This document shows, piece by piece, positions 35,918 through 45,014 of a DNA stretch of 64,000 bases; position 1 is the first letter of the stretch; the number at the start of each line of letters is the position of its first letter. The notes beneath the pieces were generated by a model. It searched no databases. It worked only from the letters and a program-made list of their open reading frames with translations, and had not been told where the DNA came from. The DNA lies in assembly GCF_036884255.1 (NCBI RefSeq), contig NZ_CP145605.1:5146001-5210000 (forward strand). The letters are read 5' to 3'. The position numbers and the translations under genes are program-made. The DNA is from Paenibacillus tundrae (GTDB lineage: Bacteria > Bacillota > Bacilli > Paenibacillales > Paenibacillaceae).

Positions 35918-36855
35918 TCCGTTCCCCTCCCTTGCTGGATACGAACATCACTTAGAATATCCTGAAGGGATTGTGCAAACGGAATGAGCGGCTGCCAGCC
36001 CAGTTTGCGCAGCAACGACAATTGTTCCTCTTCCCCAGCTCCGTCTGGGCCTGAGGTTGCTCCATCCCAGCGCACAGGTACATTTGCACTTGTCATCGAC
36101 AACAATGTATCCGCGATCTCACCCAGACTGCGCTCCGTACCAGAGACAACAGGATAGACTGTACCCGTCGTTCCGTGAACTAACAATGTAGCATAGGCTC
36201 GCACCGCATCACGTACATCCAGAAAATCACGGGTATTCTCCCGACCTGAGAGACGGAAGGCTTCTGTCTTGCCCTCCTGCTCACAGGCGACAATATGACG
36301 CGCAAGCAGCGAGCAAATTCCTGTGGAGGGGCCAGCACCAATCAGGTTGCCCGGTTCAGCCACCATGATCTGCTGACCAAATAGAGACATCCACGACAGG
36401 GTCACCATCTCCTCCAGAGCTTTGCTAAGACTGTATGGGTGCGGCGGCTGCGGGATTTTGCCGGGTTCTGGAGTGTACTTTAGCCGCGAACCAACAATGA
36501 CCGTTCTAGCAGCAGGACAACTGCGCAGTGCATCCAGCAGATACAGCACAGCCATCACATTGGTCTCCAGCACAAGCAACGGATCAGACCATGAATCCGG
36601 TACGGAATTTTTACCTGCGAGATGCAGCACATAGTCAGGCTGCACCTCGTCGATTAATTGACGCACTTGCGTTTTGTCATTCAGGTCACAGACATGGACA
36701 TACGTGTCCTCAGGAAATGCATAGACATTCTCACGTCTGACCACGGCCCCGACCACTGCACCGGCTGACTGAAAAAATTCAACGGCATGTCGCCCTGTAA
36801 AACCTGAGGCGCCTGTAATGAGCACCTTCTTGCCTGTTAGCTCTGCTCCATCCAT
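35914..36855 (-). CDS. NAD-dependent epimerase/dehydratase (RMD-like)
   Basis: 313 residues, extended SDR. NAD motif GASGFTGRH near residues 15-23, catalytic YSLSK (YxxxK), and the NLIGAGPSTGICSLLARHI and RDFLDVRDAVRAY blocks that recall GDP-4-keto-6-deoxymannose reductases and 4-epimerases. It probably makes or finishes a nucleotide sugar for the glycan; exact reaction not assignable. AAGGAG precedes the ATG; it overlaps the RmlD-like gene by 19 bases. Confidence 0.82.
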   Translation of the reverse strand: MDGAELTGKKVLITGASGFTGRHAVEFFQSAGAVVGAVVRRENVYAFPEDTYVHVCDLNDKTQVRQLIDEVQPDYVLHLAGKNSVPDSWSDPLLVLETNVMAVLYLLDALRSCPAARTVIVGSRLKYTPEPGKIPQPPHPYSLSKALEEMVTLSWMSLFGQQIMVAEPGNLIGAGPSTGICSLLARHIVACEQEGKTEAFRLSGRENTRDFLDVRDAVRAYATLLVHGTTGTVYPVVSGTERSLGEIADTLLSMTSANVPVRWDGATSGPDGAGEEEQLSLLRKLGWQPLIPFAQSLQDILSDVRIQQGRGTD

Positions 36856-37664
36856 AATGCCAGCTCCTTCAGCATCGTAGAATAATCCGGAAGGTCTGTC
36901 TTCACATCCACGCGTGTTGATACAAGCGTCCGATCCTGCACCATGCGATCATCAGGAACAATGACGACATCCTGTTTGTTCCATATCTGCTGAAATAACA
37001 CGAGCAGATCGTGCTTGCTTAGTGGATGCGGATGGGCAAGATGGATCAATCCACTGACAGGAGAGGCTAGATAATGATCCACCCATTTGGCCAGCTCAAG
37101 AGTGGTGACCCCGTTCCATAACACACGGGTATATCCACCAACCTCCCCTGTGCTGGACATGAACCAGTTCATTAATCCAATGCCGCCCTTCCGGATTTCG
37201 GGACCAATAATAGACGTACGGATGGTCAGGTGTCCTGGGTCCTGAATTTCACCCAATGCCTTCGTGACTGCATAAGCAGAAGTGCCATCCGTAACATCCG
37301 ACTCGGTATAACCTCCACGGTCTCCACTGAACACACAGTCTGTGCTGATATGAATGAGCCGTGCTCCAATGGTATCTGCGACCCGGCGCAGACGATGTGG
37401 AAGAAAACCATTAATATGATAAGCATTGATTTTGTCTACATCCGCGAAACTGTTCAATACACCCACAGCGTTCACGATCACATCAGGGTGCACAGCTTCC
37501 ACCAAACGATCCACCATGAAACTATCGTTCACATCCAGTAACAGTCCATTCGGATCCGAAGCATCCCGGGTTGTGTAAAACACACTGTGCACACCTTGAC
37601 GGCGGAAATAGTCGACCATTACATGGCCGGCCATTCCGTTCCCCCCAAGTATCAGCAACTTCAT
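36837..37664 (-). CDS. RmlD-like nucleotide-sugar 4-ketoreductase (SDR)
   Basis: 275 residues. N-terminal ILGGNGMAGHVMVDYFRR, NAVGVLNSF, the STDCVFSGDRGGYTE block and catalytic YAVTK (YxxxK) are typical of RmlD-type reductases. Between an FnlA/CapE-type dehydratase and an epimerase gene it probably reduces the 4-keto sugar. A cupin extension as in CapF is absent, so the WbvR/QnlA-like role (UDP-L-QuiNAc branch) is favoured over CapF. The start overlaps the stop of the dehydratase gene (ATGA). Confidence 0.8.
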   Translation of the reverse strand: MKLLILGGNGMAGHVMVDYFRRQGVHSVFYTTRDASDPNGLLLDVNDSFMVDRLVEAVHPDVIVNAVGVLNSFADVDKINAYHINGFLPHRLRRVADTIGARLIHISTDCVFSGDRGGYTESDVTDGTSAYAVTKALGEIQDPGHLTIRTSIIGPEIRKGGIGLMNWFMSSTGEVGGYTRVLWNGVTTLELAKWVDHYLASPVSGLIHLAHPHPLSKHDLLVLFQQIWNKQDVVIVPDDRMVQDRTLVSTRVDVKTDLPDYSTMLKELALWMEQS

Positions 37665-38647
37665 GACAAGAATCCTCCGCGCTTGAGAATTTCACGAATC
37701 TCCTCTTTCGTCATTAATTGATGTTCGGAACTAAAACTACTGAAGGAGACTGGAGGGCAATTCGTGTAATGCTCTTTGAGTCCTGGAATACCGAGCGTAG
37801 GCAAAATAACCAAATACTGCTCGTCGTAGACAACTGTAGTCATACTTTCGAATTCGCTCATCAGAATTTCATGGATTTTCTCACCTGGACGGGTGCCACG
37901 TTCTACAATGCCAACATTCTCAACACCTGAATCTTCAATCAGCACTTCAGCGAGATCCACAATTTTGCAAGTAGGCATCGTCATGACAAATATTTCGCCA
38001 CCAACACTTTCCACCGAAGCCTTGAACAATAAAGTGATCGCATCCTTCAGAGTCAGGAAGAAACGTGTCATGTTCATATCGGTAATCGATACTTGACCCT
38101 TTTGACGGATCTGGTTCTTGAACAGATGAACAACGCTCCCATTGGTGCCAAGCACGTTACCTCCCCGTACTGTGACAAAACGTGTATTACTGTGCAACAG
38201 ATTAGCGTAGACGATTAACTTCTCACCGATCGCCTTCGTCATTCCATAGAAGTTCGACGGATTAGCTGCCTTGTCGGTTGAAATATATATGACTTTTTCC
38301 ACCTTGTTCTCAATGGCCGCTTCAATCACATTTTGGGTGCCGATCACATTGGTTTTCAGCGCTTCATACGGCTGATCTTCACATACCGGAACATGCTTAA
38401 GTGCAGCTAAGTGAAATACATAGTCCACCTGCTGGCATGCCGCAGTTAGTGCTTCTTTGTCCCGAATATCACCGATGCGGAAATGCAGACGAGGATCTTC
38501 AAAATCACGGCTCATCGCCACTTGGCTTGATTCATTACGTGAGTACACAATAATTTCTTTGGGTTGCTGAGGCAGCAGTTGAGCCACAAGTTCATAACCC
38601 CATGATCCAGTGCCGCCAGTCACGAGTATACGCTTATTTTCAAACAT
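37661..38647 (-). CDS. UDP-GlcNAc 4,6-dehydratase/epimerase (FnlA/CapE type)
   Basis: 328 residues of the polysaccharide-biosynthesis SDR group. NADP motif ILVTGGTGSWGYELV at residues 7-21, HLAALKHVPVCE, STDKAANPSNFYGMTKAIGE with YxxxK, and TRPGEKIHEIL near the end match FnlA/CapE/WbjB enzymes. These convert UDP-GlcNAc to 4-keto-6-deoxy L-sugars. The ATG at 38647 has GGAGGG upstream; longer in-frame starts lie inside the epimerase gene. Overlaps its neighbours on both sides. Confidence 0.88.
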   Translation of the reverse strand: MFENKRILVTGGTGSWGYELVAQLLPQQPKEIIVYSRNESSQVAMSRDFEDPRLHFRIGDIRDKEALTAACQQVDYVFHLAALKHVPVCEDQPYEALKTNVIGTQNVIEAAIENKVEKVIYISTDKAANPSNFYGMTKAIGEKLIVYANLLHSNTRFVTVRGGNVLGTNGSVVHLFKNQIRQKGQVSITDMNMTRFFLTLKDAITLLFKASVESVGGEIFVMTMPTCKIVDLAEVLIEDSGVENVGIVERGTRPGEKIHEILMSEFESMTTVVYDEQYLVILPTLGIPGLKEHYTNCPPVSFSSFSSEHQLMTKEEIREILKRGGFLS

Positions 38648-39731
38648 GCATTTTCCCTCCAAGCAGAAATTTGACCACTTTACTGGATACATCCGTAGCC
38701 TTGTAACCTTGCGGGCACTCCCAATCATTGGATAGCTCCGTCATCACCTTCACACAGTCTGCAATGCGAGCAGCATCCAGCCCAGACACCACATTGCTAC
38801 CACAGTCCACCGTCTCTGGACGTTCTGTCGTCCGTCGCATCGTTACCGTCGGAACCCCCATAATGCAGCACTCCTCTTGCACAGTACCGCTATCCGTAAG
38901 GGCGAGTCGGGCATGACGTTCCAACATCACGAAGTCGAAGAATCCGAACGGCTCATGAAATTCCACTAATGGATTCATCTCCAATTGCAGATGCTCTGCA
39001 ATCCGGATGGCAGTTCGTGGATGGATGCTACAGATCACCTGGAGGCCATACGCTTCAGCAACATGATTCAAGCCCTTCATAATTTCCATTAAATGTGGCG
39101 GATGATCTACATTCTCAGCTCGGTGTGCTGTAACAAGAAAATATTGTCCAGACTTCAGCTTTAATTTCCGCAAAATTTTACTGGCATCTACCTGTGCTTT
39201 ATAATGTTGCATCACTTCATAGATCGGATTGCCTGTCAGCACGATTCGCCGACTGGGCACACCTTCACTGACCAGATGTTTTTTGCTCTGTTCGGTGTAA
39301 GGCATATTTATTGTGGATATCGCATCAATGACGCGGCGATTCTTTTCCTCTGGTACATCCAGATCGAAGCAGCGGTTGCCGGCCTCCATATGAATGACGG
39401 GAATCCCCATACGTTCTGCTAATACAGCACAGAGCGCACTATTGGTATCACCAAGCAGCAGCACTTTATCTGGCTTCTCTTGCAGTAATAAATCTTCCAT
39501 CTGAGTAAACATGGAGGATAACTGGCGACCTAGGGAGGCCGCCTCATCCTGAAGCACATAGTCTGGAGCACGCAGACCCATCTCTTTGAAAAAGAGACCA
39601 CTCAGACTTTCTGTAAAGTTCTGTCCTGTGTGCACTAGAATGTGCTTCGATGCGTACTGATCCAGCTTGGAGATGATTAGGCTGAGCCGAATAATCTCAG
39701 GTCTCGTGCCCAGCACAGTCATGATCTTCAT
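38640..39731 (-). CDS. UDP-N-acetylglucosamine 2-epimerase (non-hydrolysing, WecB/FnlC-like)
   Basis: 363 residues from ATG 39731 (an in-frame ATG at 39749 overlaps the previous stop and is also possible). Family marks: VLGTRPEIIRLSLIISKLD, HTGQNFTESLSGLFF, HMEAGNRCFDLDVPEEKNRR, VTAHRAENVDHP, and LTDSGTVQEECCIMGVPTVT. With the dehydratase and reductase it completes a three-enzyme set known to make 2-epimerised 6-deoxy L-amino sugars. Ribosome site GGCAGGG is weak, so translational coupling is likely. Confidence 0.9.
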   Translation of the reverse strand: MKIMTVLGTRPEIIRLSLIISKLDQYASKHILVHTGQNFTESLSGLFFKEMGLRAPDYVLQDEAASLGRQLSSMFTQMEDLLLQEKPDKVLLLGDTNSALCAVLAERMGIPVIHMEAGNRCFDLDVPEEKNRRVIDAISTINMPYTEQSKKHLVSEGVPSRRIVLTGNPIYEVMQHYKAQVDASKILRKLKLKSGQYFLVTAHRAENVDHPPHLMEIMKGLNHVAEAYGLQVICSIHPRTAIRIAEHLQLEMNPLVEFHEPFGFFDFVMLERHARLALTDSGTVQEECCIMGVPTVTMRRTTERPETVDCGSNVVSGLDAARIADCVKVMTELSNDWECPQGYKATDVSSKVVKFLLGGKMHV

Positions 39732-39745
39732 CGTAATCCCTGCCT

Positions 39746-41422
39746 TCATCGTGTATTCGACATGCTACGGCGAACCCGGCTCCCCCTTGCCTTGGTAAGC
39801 CCACGTTTGCGAACAGCCGATGATTTTTTGTGCGAGCTATGCTTCTTCTTCTGACCCGGCTTCGTTTTGCGTTTACCCGATCCTTTGCTGCGTTTGGAGG
39901 CATCCCGCACCCTAGAATGCTCTAGAGTCTGTCGTAAACTGCGGCCTGTTCGATGCCGGGTTGTTTTTCTTTTTCTCGTTCGTAGAACTTCATGCTCTGC
40001 AGTTCTCTGTATAGGTTCATGAGATCCAACTGTCAGTGGAGGCAGTGACGAGAGCGGCAAGGTATGGATCACAGAGAGTGGGAATAAACATGCTCGAACC
40101 GCATCCGGTCTCATCATTAGCACAGTGCGCAGCGCTCCTTCTCCCCATGCGTATACCGGCCCGTTCGGAGGCTGAATGTAGGGGAACCATGCAGGAAAAC
40201 GTATAAGCCACTGTGTCACCATCGTATGCATCTCAGTCCTATAGGTTGCGATGCCATACAATCGTTCCGCTTCTGTCCGGTTGCGCCAAGCCACATCGGA
40301 AGCAAGCTCTGAATCATTCAGCAGTTTCGTTGCCATGCTGGTAAGTGCTGTACTATCTCCAGGAGGAGCCAGAAATTCTCCACTTCCTACCGTCTCAAGC
40401 AATTCGGCAAGACCACCTTGGGCAAATGCGATAACCGGTTTGGCAAAATACATCCCCTCCAGGGCGGTCATGCCAAAGCCCTCTTTGACCATGCTCGGAA
40501 TAACTACGATATCCATAGCTGTATAGGCCAGCGATACATTTTCCTCAAATGTGGTAAAGGTGAATCTTCGATAATAGCCTGACTTTTTGACCCGGGTCAC
40601 GCATTCGTCATAGTACTTTTTGTCTGATGGCGTACCGATGATCCAAAATCGGGCACGAGGATGGGTTTCACACAATTGCAACGCCATCTCAACAAAAGGT
40701 TTCAGTCCCTTGGCATCGTAAATAAACGAAGAAATGTAACCAATGCAGCTCTGGAAAGGCTTTATCCCCAGTTCCTTCCGCTTCCGCTCTCGCAAATGCA
40801 GCCAACGATCAGGATCAGGTAAACCCGGATCCCATGTTGGTGGTAAGATGGTCAGCTTGTCGCCCATTCCCGCTTGTTTAAACGGAGCTCCGGCTGTTTC
40901 AGATATACCAATGATCCAATCCGAATACCGACCAATCATCTGCACAGCCTCGTTGATGTGTTCAGTGGACTGTATGATTTCAGTGATTTTCCAGATGACC
41001 GGAATTTGCAGTGATTTAGCAGCCACCGCAGGCAGGACATTCACACACGTATTGGTCAGCACCAGGTCAGGCGCGGACTCCCTTAATAGGGAGAGCGCCT
41101 CCTGGTAAGCAGGGCTTTGACGAAGCTGCTCTGCATCGTTTGCGATACCGTGATAAGGGATATAGACACCGTGCAGCATTGGAAGAAAACAAACCTTGAC
41201 CGGTATATCGAATCTCCGTGCAAGCCCTGCAAGCTTCCCTTCCTGAGGAACAACCAGCACACAGTCGAAGATCGCACCCATTTCCCTTATAAAATGCAGT
41301 AACAGCTTCTCCGCCCCTGTAATACTGCGGGTATTACACACATGGGAAAACAACATTAGTTTAGGTTTAGTTGCCATAGCCGCACGGAGCGCCGTATGCG
41401 AGCATACGGGTTCTGTGCACAC
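39746..41422 (-). CDS. GT4-type glycosyltransferase with long basic C-terminal tail
   Basis: Up to 558 residues (GTG 41422; or 543 from ATG 41377). GT-B domain: MLFSHVCNTRSITGAEKLLLHFIREMG, IGYISSFIYDAKGLKPFVEM, and EX7E in MVKEGFGMTALEGMYFAKPVI. The last ~86 residues are Arg/Lys/Ser-rich (RTRKRKTTRHRTGRS; KRKTKPGQKKKHSSHKKSS), unusual for this family and like the basic part of the small protein at 44008-44352. Such tails occur on spore-coat proteins. The 18-bp palindrome CCGTATGCTCGCATACGG lies between the two possible starts. Confidence 0.85.
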   Translation of the reverse strand: MCTEPVCSHTALRAAMATKPKLMLFSHVCNTRSITGAEKLLLHFIREMGAIFDCVLVVPQEGKLAGLARRFDIPVKVCFLPMLHGVYIPYHGIANDAEQLRQSPAYQEALSLLRESAPDLVLTNTCVNVLPAVAAKSLQIPVIWKITEIIQSTEHINEAVQMIGRYSDWIIGISETAGAPFKQAGMGDKLTILPPTWDPGLPDPDRWLHLRERKRKELGIKPFQSCIGYISSFIYDAKGLKPFVEMALQLCETHPRARFWIIGTPSDKKYYDECVTRVKKSGYYRRFTFTTFEENVSLAYTAMDIVVIPSMVKEGFGMTALEGMYFAKPVIAFAQGGLAELLETVGSGEFLAPPGDSTALTSMATKLLNDSELASDVAWRNRTEAERLYGIATYRTEMHTMVTQWLIRFPAWFPYIQPPNGPVYAWGEGALRTVLMMRPDAVRACLFPLSVIHTLPLSSLPPLTVGSHEPIQRTAEHEVLRTRKRKTTRHRTGRSLRQTLEHSRVRDASKRSKGSGKRKTKPGQKKKHSSHKKSSAVRKRGLTKARGSRVRRSMSNTR

Positions 41423-41440
41423 CTCCTTCCGGCTATAAAG

Positions 41441-42580
41441 TTAAGGAAAGATAATGGTCAGCATTTCATTGATTCTTTTGCCGTAGGTGTGATCCTTGAG
41501 TGTACGTTCCAAGCCTCGAAGAGCAATTTCACGCCGCTCTTTCTCATGGGCGAGATAATATTCAACTTTTTCGAGCAACTCCTGAGGAGAAGAATACGTC
41601 TCGATCTCTACACCTGGTTTGTAGAAGCGGGCAAGATCGTCACGTGCATCCGTAAGTTGTAGGGTTGCCGATGCCGAAATTTCGAATGTTCTTGGATTCG
41701 GAGAAGCAGGTGGAATTTTGAGATGGTTATTGTTCACTGAATCATCCTCGTGGGAACGGTGCAGGTTAATCACGATTTTGGTGCCGTTGTATACATCATT
41801 GGTTTCCTGCGGAGTCATCCAGCGGCCAAGTTCGATTTTCTCGCCATAGGACGTATAGTCAGGCAGACGATCCCACCAAATTCCGTTAAATACGGTTTGG
41901 TGTGTCATCAGCTGTGCCATGATTGGATTGAAGAAGTAGACCCTGTTCCAGTATGCCGAACCGATAAAGCTAACTTCGCGATGTAGTGGAGAAGGTGTTG
42001 TAATCGGGAAGTAATGATTCGTGAACGCGGCAAAGGGCAGATAATGCACAGAAGCACAGCCGCTTTGTCGATAGAGGTCAACGCAATTGAGTTCCAGTGT
42101 GAAGATATGGTCAAAATGTTTTACAGTCTCAAGCGTCATATCCGTGTAGTAAGGATCATCAGTAAGCCAGATCGCTGTCGGTATTCCGGCTTGGCGAATG
42201 GCATCAATATGCTCCATTGGAATATCCATGCCATCCAGCACAAGTACCAGGTCAGGGCGCGATTGCAGGGCAATCTCGGACACAGGCTGACGCGGATCGG
42301 TTAATGTGACTTGAGACACCATGCTCTGGAGTGTAGCCATGATGGCTTCATCGAGAGGTGAATATGGGAAACCTTTGCCTGAAGATACGTACAGGACGTG
42401 GATGGGGCGAAACGGCAGTGGCTCCTGTGCGCAATTAACGATATAGTTGGCACGACCACGCAGGTATCCTTCTTCTTTCCCCGCATCGTATCCGGCATGC
42501 TGTCCATTCTTGCGAGCCTGATCTGCCAAACTAAGCACAGGCGCATGGAAATGCTTGTTCTTTCTGTGTTTGATAGACAT
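41441..42580 (-). CDS. CgeB-family glycosyltransferase (paralogue 1)
   Basis: 379 residues. The middle and C-terminal parts match the CgeB spore-maturation family: ADMVLVLDG-like RPDLVLVLDGMDIP, TAIWLTDDPYYTD, and NPRTFEISASATLQLTDARDDL with the PRTxEI donor site. The N-terminus has four [G]xxx tetrads (GYDAGKEEGYLRGR, residues 30-43). ATG 42580 is chosen because AAGGAG precedes it. B. subtilis CgeB is made in the mother cell and affects the spore surface. About 35% like the next paralogue by eye. Confidence 0.88.
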   Translation of the reverse strand: MSIKHRKNKHFHAPVLSLADQARKNGQHAGYDAGKEEGYLRGRANYIVNCAQEPLPFRPIHVLYVSSGKGFPYSPLDEAIMATLQSMVSQVTLTDPRQPVSEIALQSRPDLVLVLDGMDIPMEHIDAIRQAGIPTAIWLTDDPYYTDMTLETVKHFDHIFTLELNCVDLYRQSGCASVHYLPFAAFTNHYFPITTPSPLHREVSFIGSAYWNRVYFFNPIMAQLMTHQTVFNGIWWDRLPDYTSYGEKIELGRWMTPQETNDVYNGTKIVINLHRSHEDDSVNNNHLKIPPASPNPRTFEISASATLQLTDARDDLARFYKPGVEIETYSSPQELLEKVEYYLAHEKERREIALRGLERTLKDHTYGKRINEMLTIIFP

Positions 42581-42688
42581 ACCGCCACTCCTTCTCATAT
42601 CAAATTACTTAACCGTAATCGTTCTCCTCATATGCGTTCCAAACGTTGCAAAGCAGGCTTTTTGAAAAAACCACTTAAGAAGTTACAT

Positions 42689-43783
42689 TTACAGATGTCC
42701 AAGCAATTGCACCATGCGATGGGTAAAAGTATGCTGGTTCAACGTTGTGAGCAGCCCGCGCCAGGCGATCGCTTCACGTTCCTGATGATGCTGGAGGTAA
42801 TAACTAATTTTGTGCTGAAGCTCGGCTGCTGTGGTAAAAGTTTCGATGTCATAACCTGGCCGGTAATACCGTGAAAGGTCACTGCGCGCATCCGTAATCT
42901 GCATCGTGCCACAAGCATTGATCTCGTAAGTGCGCGGATTGATCGATCGACCTTCTAGCTGATGCGTATTTCGATTATCCTCGCCGTTCTGGCACGTTCG
43001 ATGGACATTGATAACAATCTTGGCACCGTTGTAATAGTCCACTGTTGCTCCGGGATCAAGCCATCCTTCACGGATGAAACGACTCATAATATCCAAACGA
43101 GTCAGCCGATTCCATTGACTACCTGCAATAAATACCTTCTTATCAGCCAGAAATGGAGCGAGTTCATCGAACAAGGCAATTCGATTCCAGAACCCTGTAC
43201 CGATAAAACAAATGTCATATTGATGCTGTGGTTCGGTACGTCGTGGCTGGAACAGGCCCGGATTCACCGCAAGTGGTAAATAGATGACGCTTCGTGCTCC
43301 ATGAGCTTGATAAAAGGGAATCGCAGCTTCCTCATGGGTAAACACAACATCATAATGTTGGCAGATGTGAACCGTATCCTCGGTAAAGTACGGGTCATCC
43401 ACGAACCAGATGGCTGTTCGAATGCCGAGTGCACGTATGCCATCTACTTGCTCCAAGTGATCTGCCGGAAATACATGCAATCCGTTCATGACCAACACAA
43501 CATCAGGTCGATGGTCGCTCGCTTCCTGCAGCATCGTTGTCGACGTTCCGACAACACACTCCCGAACAGACTGCTGCAGCGCTTCGATGATACCTCCATC
43601 AATGGCATCGAATCCCTGTGGGATATAAAGCACCTTCATATCACGCTTCGCTGGCTCAACCGGTTGAACGCGCTCCAACATGGCCTGACAACCGCCGAAT
43701 CGGCGGCCTTCTGCATATCCGCCGCGGTATGCTACCTCCGCTTCGCTGAGCGCGCGGTGTCGTTTCTTCGCCACATTCTTCAC
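42689..43783 (-). CDS. CgeB-family glycosyltransferase (paralogue 2)
   Basis: 364 residues, GTG start after AAGGA. It shares with paralogue 1 the blocks RPDVVLVMNGLHVFP, TAIWFVDDPYFTEDT, FIGTGFWNRI, and INPRTYEINACGTMQITDAR. The N-terminus carries the tetrads AYRGGYAEGRRFGG (residues 18-31). Soluble. Just downstream of a strong hairpin and the four small-protein genes, and 91+ bases upstream of paralogue 1. Likely a spore glycan transferase. Confidence 0.88.
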   Translation of the reverse strand: MKNVAKKRHRALSEAEVAYRGGYAEGRRFGGCQAMLERVQPVEPAKRDMKVLYIPQGFDAIDGGIIEALQQSVRECVVGTSTTMLQEASDHRPDVVLVMNGLHVFPADHLEQVDGIRALGIRTAIWFVDDPYFTEDTVHICQHYDVVFTHEEAAIPFYQAHGARSVIYLPLAVNPGLFQPRRTEPQHQYDICFIGTGFWNRIALFDELAPFLADKKVFIAGSQWNRLTRLDIMSRFIREGWLDPGATVDYYNGAKIVINVHRTCQNGEDNRNTHQLEGRSINPRTYEINACGTMQITDARSDLSRYYRPGYDIETFTTAAELQHKISYYLQHHQEREAIAWRGLLTTLNQHTFTHRMVQLLGHL

Positions 43784-43956
43784 CCTGTCTTCCTTCAGGA
43801 GATGCCTCTTCAGCTTCTCCCCGAGATTGGTGTTCCCTCTAAAGGATATGCCCCGGGGTCAGATGCATCATGGACGGGTGTCCTGTAAGGCGCAAAATTG
43901 GCGCTTGCCCTCCACATCCGCCTGTACGGGCATGTCCGCTTATGCGGCCAAGCAAA

Positions 43957-43986
43957 TAGCCCGGGAAGAATGCTCCTCCCGGGCTA
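43957..43986 (-). terminator. GC-rich hairpin after the small-protein genes
   Basis: TAGCCCGGGA pairs with TCCCGGGCTA. No strong T-run on the minus strand, so it may set partial termination or RNA stability between the small-protein genes and the glycosyltransferase genes. Confidence 0.55.
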
Positions 43987-44007
43987 ACGTCTTTTATAAT
44001 TACTCGG

Positions 44008-44352
44008 TTATTGTGCCTTGTAAGCTAACTGATGTCCGTCCTCGAATCCCTTGGCGAAACCCGCGTTGAATCCCTCGTTGTACGCCTCGGTGTATCCTTG
44101 GCTGTACGCGTTGTCCGGGTTTGGATCGGTAGGGGTAGCCGGGACGAATGGTTGTGCTGCTTGTTTTACACTCCGATGCCGGCGTACCACACGTTTCTTT
44201 TTTTTGAGCCACGCACTACGTCCTTTGAGGGGGCGTTTGTGTACTGTACGTTTCCCTTTGAGGGCGCGAAGCTTACGAATTCTGCGCAGACGAGCTCCAC
44301 GAGCCAAGAGTGCACGTTTCGTTCTCAATCGTGCTTTTTTCTTCTTTAACAT
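44008..44352 (-). CDS. Basic protein with eight [G/A][F/Y/H]xx tetrads, probable spore-coat scaffold
   Basis: 114 residues. Residues 1-64 are extremely Arg/Lys-rich (KKKKARLRTKR; GARLRRIRKLRALKGKR), 65-81 form a Pro/Thr linker, and 82-113 are eight consecutive four-residue units with Gly or Ala first and an aromatic or His second (GYTEAYNEGFNAGFAKGFED). AGGAGG precedes ATG 44352. It follows three small helical genes and precedes CgeB-type transferases that carry the same tetrad pattern. Role as a coat scaffold or glycan acceptor is inferred; no family recognised. Confidence 0.75.
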   Translation of the reverse strand: MLKKKKARLRTKRALLARGARLRRIRKLRALKGKRTVHKRPLKGRSAWLKKKKRVVRRHRSVKQAAQPFVPATPTDPNPDNAYSQGYTEAYNEGFNAGFAKGFEDGHQLAYKAQ

Positions 44353-44353
44353 A

Positions 44354-44653
44354 TCAGCATTCCTCCTGTAGATCCCGAACGATGCGGATTGCATAGTCTG
44401 GGTGTTTGAGCCAGGGCAGTCCCGGCTCGCCATACCGAATACGAGCTAATCGAATTCCCGTCGCCATACGAGACATTTCTTCTTGGTAGCGACTTAGTAG
44501 ACGGATGTTCTCGGCAAGATTTCGGGCAGATACCTCTGAATGAGCAGATACGCTGGCGACGCTGTCCAGAATACGAGCCAGCGCCTGCTGACTATGTGCA
44601 ATAGATTCAATAAGGGCCAGTTTCGCCTCCTGCTCACGTCGCAACAGACTCAT
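44354..44653 (-). CDS. Small helical protein, IAHS-Q-LAR motif (99 aa)
   Basis: Not assigned to a named family. Almost entirely helical; its first half contains IESIAHSQQALARILDSVAS, matching the 95-aa protein encoded at 45015-45302 and, more loosely, the 113-aa protein between them. The C-terminus is IRYGEPGLPWLKHPDYAIRI. Start ATG overlaps the stop of the 113-aa gene (ATGA) and the stop lies one base before the tetrad-protein start, so translation is coupled. Confidence 0.75.
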   Translation of the reverse strand: MSLLRREQEAKLALIESIAHSQQALARILDSVASVSAHSEVSARNLAENIRLLSRYQEEMSRMATGIRLARIRYGEPGLPWLKHPDYAIRIVRDLQEEC

Positions 44654-44991
44654 TTTCCGAGATCCCCCAGATCCATACCGCCAAACATGCCACCATCCAT
44701 ACCGCCGCTGTCTCCACCCTCATCCTGTATCATGACAGCTTTTAAATTGTTACAGAGTCCCGTTTCCATCCGAGTTAGCCCTTCCAACATCTCAACCAAT
44801 TGCTCATGCATCTTCAGTGGCTCTGCGACTTGATCGCCATGGGTCACAAAGGTTTCCCCGTTCAGATGATTGAGTGTCCAATTTCGCACTTTCTCTGCTT
44901 CAATGGCCTTCGCTTCCAAAATCAGCGCAATGTTCCATTGCATTTTGGCTGCAGCATCCAGCATGAGAATAAGGCTTTGCTCTCTACTCAT
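44650..44991 (-). CDS. Small helical protein with Gly/Asp/Met-rich tail (113 aa)
   Basis: Not assigned. N-terminal helices include LDAAAKMQWNIALILEAKAIE, a variant of the IAHS-Q-LAR motif in its neighbours; the last ~25 residues are GGDSGGMDGGMFGGMDLG, a flexible Gly-rich tail often seen in coat-like assembly proteins. AAGGCGGGTG precedes the ATG. Second of four small genes. Confidence 0.75.
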   Translation of the reverse strand: MSREQSLILMLDAAAKMQWNIALILEAKAIEAEKVRNWTLNHLNGETFVTHGDQVAEPLKMHEQLVEMLEGLTRMETGLCNNLKAVMIQDEGGDSGGMDGGMFGGMDLGDLGK

Positions 44992-45014
44992 GTTCGTTCA
45001 CCCGCCTTCCGGGC

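Noticed and set aside
36837..37664. Annotation as CapF
   Set aside because: CapF has a C-terminal cupin domain and about 370 residues; this protein has 275 and only the reductase domain.
42398..43888. Long plus-strand frames (158 and 195 codons) opposite the CgeB-type genes
   Set aside because: They overlap two genes with clear CgeB motifs and lack ribosome sites; their content does not look like a protein family.
44032..44371. Two long plus-strand frames (105 and 106 codons) opposite the basic tetrad protein
   Set aside because: They arise from the Arg/Lys-rich codons on the other strand, have no ribosome site, and the minus frame has a strong site and operon context.
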